Shown: positions 33,431 through 35,789 of the stretch, in pieces | How positions within the stretch are numbered: position 1 is the stretch's first letter | Layout of the letters: the number at the start of each line of letters is the position of its first letter | Assembly: GCA_023389425.1 (NCBI GenBank) | Contig: JAEWEK010000381.1 | Coordinates: forward strand, 1 to 35,789 | Length of the DNA: 35,789 nucleotides | Origin: Pseudomonadota bacterium | GTDB taxonomy: Bacteria; Pseudomonadota; Gammaproteobacteria; Burkholderiales; Burkholderiaceae_D | Direction of reading: 5' to 3' | Made by a program: the position numbers and the translations under genes | Notes under the pieces: generated by a model | Databases searched by the model: none | The model's input: the letters and a program-made list of their open reading frames with translations, nothing else | What the model was told of the DNA's origin: nothing

Positions 33431-34039
33431 TCAGTTCGTCCGCAAGCGCTCCGCCACCTTCTTGCGGAAATAGCCCTCCTGCACATAGCGATACAGGTTC
33501 TTGCCCGGGCAAACCGTCTGTGCCGAATAGTCGCGATGGCTCGCGATATGCTCGCCCGGCACATGGTATTTCGCCGCCAGCATCGCCATCAGCTCGACGA
33601 CGGCATCGAGCTGCTTCTGGTTCGGCTCGACTTCCTCGAAATTTCCCACCACTTCGATCAGCGCATGGCCCATCGGGTCGTATTCGGTATTGGTGTCGCC
33701 GGCGAAGCGGATGTCGCGGCCGGCGTAGATCTTGCCGTCGAGGTCGATGATGTAGTGGTAGGGAATGTCCAGCCAGTGCTTGGTCGCGCGCGACCAGGCC
33801 TGCAGATTGCGCAGGTACTGCACCGGATCTTTCCCCTGCGGGAAGGGCTCGCCCTGGTGGTGCAGCGTGATGTAGCTGATCGTCTGCATGCGTGCCTGCG
33901 CCGGATCGGCCGGCGTGCCGCCCCAGCCCGATACCGGAACGATGGCGCGCTCGACATCGGCCAGCGATGACTGGGAGTGGGCGCCGCCCGCAAGCGATAA
34001 CAGCAAGGCGGTGCAGGCGAGGGCAGGGAGCAGGCGCAT
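33431..34039 (-). CDS. Exported N-acetylmuramoyl-L-alanine amidase (PGRP/Amidase_2 fold)
   Basis: The enzyme cleaves the amide bond between muramic acid and the stem peptide of peptidoglycan. The 202-residue product has a signal peptide (MRLLPALACTALLLSLAGG AHS, cleavage near residue 22). The zinc-site histidine is H60 in ITLHHQG, YHYIIDLDGKIYAGRD is the core strand, and HALIEVVGNFE follows. ASHRDYSAQTVCPG supplies the second His and the Cys ligand, so the family metal site appears complete. The start at 34039 is chosen for the signal peptide; the frame extends 22 codons upstream. It is divergent from the CoA-binding gene. Two copies of its last codons lie downstream. Confidence 0.9.
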   Translation of the reverse strand: MRLLPALACTALLLSLAGGAHSQSSLADVERAIVPVSGWGGTPADPAQARMQTISYITLHHQGEPFPQGKDPVQYLRNLQAWSRATKHWLDIPYHYIIDLDGKIYAGRDIRFAGDTNTEYDPMGHALIEVVGNFEEVEPNQKQLDAVVELMAMLAAKYHVPGEHIASHRDYSAQTVCPGKNLYRYVQEGYFRKKVAERLRTN

Positions 34040-34166
34040 GGGCAGGATCTCGTGTGCGATGAGCTCGCATCTTTCCACACATCCCCCGTTGAATGCAACG
34101 GCCACGCACGCGCCTGACCGAGATGCGGATCTGATAAGCTACCGCGATATCCCAGACCACGCAAAA

Positions 34167-34604
34167 ATGAAAACCATCACCCAGATTCTTCAGGAAAGCA
34201 AAATCGTGGCCGTCGTCGGCCTGTCAAACAAACCGGACAAGCCGAGCTATGGCGTGGCCGAGTATCTGCAGGAGAATGGTTACCGCGTCGTGCCCATCAA
34301 TCCGACCTACGCCGGCGGAAAGATCCTCGGCGAAACGGTGTACGCCAGCTTGCAGGACGCCGCCGATGCGCTGGCCGTGCATGGCGGACGGATCGATATC
34401 GTGGACTGCTTCCGCAAGTCGGAAGACATCCCGCCGCTGGCCAAGGACGCGATCGCCGTGCGCGCCAGCTGCCTGTGGATGCAGCTCGGCATCGAGAACC
34501 AGGCGGCCGCCGACCTGGCCCGCGCGGCCGGGCTCGAGGTCGTGATGAACCGCTGCATCAAGATCGAGCATCGCGAATTGAACGCCGTACCAAAAGGGGA
34601 CTGA
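34167..34604 (+). CDS. CoA-binding domain protein (YccU-like)
   Basis: The 145-residue protein is a single Rossmann-type CoA-binding domain. IVAVVGLSNKPDKPSYGVAEYLQENGYRVVPINPTYAGGKILGE is the nucleotide-binding half. IDIVDCFRKSEDIPPLAKDAI and LWMQLGIENQAAADLARAAGLEVVMNRCIKIEH match the YccU group, with its conserved NRCIKIEH end. It probably binds CoA or acyl-CoA; no enzymatic role is established for the family. ATG 34167 gives the family N-terminus. The peroxidase gene follows after 2 bp, so the two are one operon. Confidence 0.92.
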   Translation: MKTITQILQESKIVAVVGLSNKPDKPSYGVAEYLQENGYRVVPINPTYAGGKILGETVYASLQDAADALAVHGGRIDIVDCFRKSEDIPPLAKDAIAVRASCLWMQLGIENQAAADLARAAGLEVVMNRCIKIEHRELNAVPKGD

Positions 34605-34606
34605 AA

Positions 34607-35206
34607 ATGAAGACAAAGATTCTGATCGCCGAGCTCGCCCTGTGCGGCCTGGCAAGCGCGCTGTCGGTGCCGGCTTTGGCCGGGACGCCGGCCGGCGCGC
34701 CCGCTGTGTCGCCCGCCCCGGCCAGCTGCCCGGCCGTGCTGCACCACACCTTCCCGCGCCTGCAGGACGACGCGCCGCAGGACCTGTGCCAGTACGCCGG
34801 CAAGGTCGTGCTGGTGGTGAACACGGCCAGCTACTGCGGCTTCACCAAGCAGTACAAGGGTCTGGAGGAACTGTACGCCAAATATGGCTCGCAGGGCCTG
34901 GTGGTGCTGGGCTTCCCGTCGAACGACTTCGGCCAGCAGGAGCCGGGCAACTCCAAGGAAATCGCCGACTTCTGCTACAACACCTACGGCGTGAAGTTCC
35001 CGATGTTCGCCAAGAGCGACGTGGTTGGCGCGCAGACCAACCCGCTGCACGTCGAACTGGCGAAGGCCACCGGCGAGGTGCCGAAGTGGAACTTCACCAA
35101 ATACCTGATCGACCGCCAGGGCAAGACCATCGAATACTTCCCGAGCAAGGTCGCGCCGGAAGACAAGGAATTCGTCGCCAGGATCGAGCGGGCGCTGGCG
35201 ATGTAA
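34607..35206 (+). CDS. Glutathione peroxidase family protein with signal peptide
   Basis: The 199-residue protein has an N-terminal signal sequence (KILIAELALCGLASALSVPALA, cleavage near residue 25) followed by an Ala/Pro-rich linker, so it should act in the periplasm. The GPx core starts at about residue 60. The peroxidatic Cys77 sits in VNTASYCGFTKQYKGLE and is cysteine, not selenocysteine. The catalytic Gln and Trp are in FPSNDFGQQEPG and KWNFTKYLID. The second motif reads FPSNDF where many relatives have FPCNQF, so that cysteine is missing and the reductant is uncertain. It is coupled to the CoA-binding gene upstream. Confidence 0.92.
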   Translation: MKTKILIAELALCGLASALSVPALAGTPAGAPAVSPAPASCPAVLHHTFPRLQDDAPQDLCQYAGKVVLVVNTASYCGFTKQYKGLEELYAKYGSQGLVVLGFPSNDFGQQEPGNSKEIADFCYNTYGVKFPMFAKSDVVGAQTNPLHVELAKATGEVPKWNFTKYLIDRQGKTIEYFPSKVAPEDKEFVARIERALAM

Positions 35207-35213
35207 GCTGCGG

Positions 35214-35277
35214 CAGGACAGGGTATGATGTTTTCATAATTTAAAGGTTGGCTAATCAACCACGACACCCTGTCCTG
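35214..35277. promoter_or_regulatory. Inverted repeat flanking an AT-rich promoter-like segment
   Basis: CAGGACAGGGT (35214-35224) and ACCCTGTCCTG (35267-35277) are perfect 11-bp inverted repeats 42 bp apart. A smaller GGTTG/CAACC hairpin (35246-35250, 35257-35261) lies inside, with -10-like words TATGAT (35224-35229) and CATAAT (35235-35240). It fits an operator pair or a long stem at the GNAT gene leader; no T-run follows. Confidence 0.5.
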
Positions 35278-35287
35278 AAAGCAGACC

Positions 35288-35734
35288 ATGATTACTGTCC
35301 GCCGTGCACAGCTCGCCGACGTGGCTGTCGTCGCGCCGCTGTTCGATGCCTATCGCCAGTTCTATGGCAAGCCCGCCGATCCCGAACTGGCGACACGCTT
35401 CCTGACCGAGCGCGTTGCCAACGGCGACTCCGTCGTCTACCTGGCCGAAACCCGCGGCGGCGAGGCGGTCGGCTTCACCCAGCTGTATCCTTCGTTCTCG
35501 TCGGTCTCCGCCGGCCGCATCTATATCCTCAACGACCTGTTCGTGGCGCCGTCTGCGCGCCGCGCCCATGTCGGCCGCGGCCTGTTGCATGCGGCCGGCG
35601 AATTCGCGCGCGGCAAGGGCGCCTTGCGGCTGGCGCTGTCCACCGCGAAGTCCAACGAGAAGGCGCAGATGCTGTACGAATCCGAAGGCTGGGTGCGCGA
35701 CGAGCAGTACTACCACTACTCGCTCATGCTGTGA
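35288..35734 (+). CDS. GNAT-family N-acetyltransferase
   Basis: The 148-residue protein is one GNAT domain. ITVRRAQLADVAVVAPLFDAYRQFYG is the first strand and helices. IYILNDLFVAPSARRAHVGRGLLHAA covers strand 4 and the acetyl-CoA pyrophosphate loop (R-x-x-x-V-G-R-G-L, close to Q/RxxGxG/A). LSTAKSNEKAQMLYESEGWVRDEQYYHYSL is the C-terminal part with the usual Asn and Tyr. The substrate is unknown. The ATG at 35288 has only a weak GAAAGC upstream. Confidence 0.9.
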   Translation: MITVRRAQLADVAVVAPLFDAYRQFYGKPADPELATRFLTERVANGDSVVYLAETRGGEAVGFTQLYPSFSSVSAGRIYILNDLFVAPSARRAHVGRGLLHAAGEFARGKGALRLALSTAKSNEKAQMLYESEGWVRDEQYYHYSLML

Positions 35735-35740
35735 GCACGC

Positions 35741-35789
35741 TTAGCGCGACAGCACTTCCTCGGCCTTGCGCTGCAGGACGTTCTTGAAC
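35741..35789 (-). CDS. C-terminus of an unidentified protein (partial)
   Basis: A minus-strand frame enters from the right edge and stops at TAA (35741-35743), giving FKNVLQRKAEEVLSR. The segment is charged and helical, and too short to assign. It converges on the GNAT gene with a 6-bp gap. The composition and position fit a real gene end, but the family is not known from this window. Confidence 0.45.
   Translation of the reverse strand, partial: FKNVLQRKAEEVLSR

Overview
The window is about 36 kb of GC-rich (about 60-65%) chromosomal DNA from a betaproteobacterium of the order Burkholderiales, most likely family Oxalobacteraceae and close to Massilia/Telluria. This rests on protein style, on the gene order mnmG-rsmG-parA-parB-atpIBEFHAGDC, on the Lrp-type regulator divergent from putA, and on the short GGGATTCCCGC-type extragenic palindromes. 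The species call is inference; no 16S rRNA is present.

Region 1 (1-6.5 kb) is housekeeping: the tail of a probable FtsX-like permease, glmU (minus strand), a DUF6279-type lipoprotein, rsmD, coaD and a YfhL-type ferredoxin. Next come an SRPBCC/ArsR pair on the minus strand with two matching operator palindromes on its promoter, a small one-helix membrane protein with its own terminator, and a LysR regulator. Region 2 (6.4-12.7 kb) is amino-acid catabolism: an Lrp/AsnC regulator divergent from a 1219-residue PutA that lacks the DNA-binding domain, alanine dehydrogenase, and a convergent MTA/SAH nucleosidase whose 3' end overlaps ald.

Region 3 (12.69-13.33 kb) is the most unusual part. It is a gene-free, AT-richer stretch built as one large imperfect palindrome centred at about 13010/13011. 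The arms are about 250 bp, with 50 of 60 identical bases in the outer block and 40 of 60 in the next. Each arm carries an outward-facing promoter and DnaA-box-like 9-mers at mirror positions. With parS sites 8 kb away, parAB nearby, and 20 consecutive plus-strand genes to its right, it is a candidate replication origin or DnaA-binding locus.

Region 4 (13.3-19.7 kb) holds a GMC-family FAD oxidoreductase and a complete branched-chain-amino-acid-type ABC importer (livG-livF-substrate-binding protein-livH-livM) behind a good sigma70 promoter. The LivF Walker A lysine is replaced by arginine. A 596-bp spacer with DnaA-like boxes follows.

Region 5 (20.3-33.1 kb) has a TauE/SafE-type permease, three parS sites in 102 bp, mnmG-rsmG, parA-parB, and the nine-gene F1Fo ATP synthase operon from a near-consensus promoter to a strong intrinsic terminator. 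Region 6 (33.1-35.8 kb) starts with extragenic palindromes in which the last codons of the neighbouring amidase gene have been copied twice. The amidase, a CoA-binding protein, a periplasmic glutathione peroxidase, a GNAT acetyltransferase and the tail of an unidentified minus-strand gene follow.
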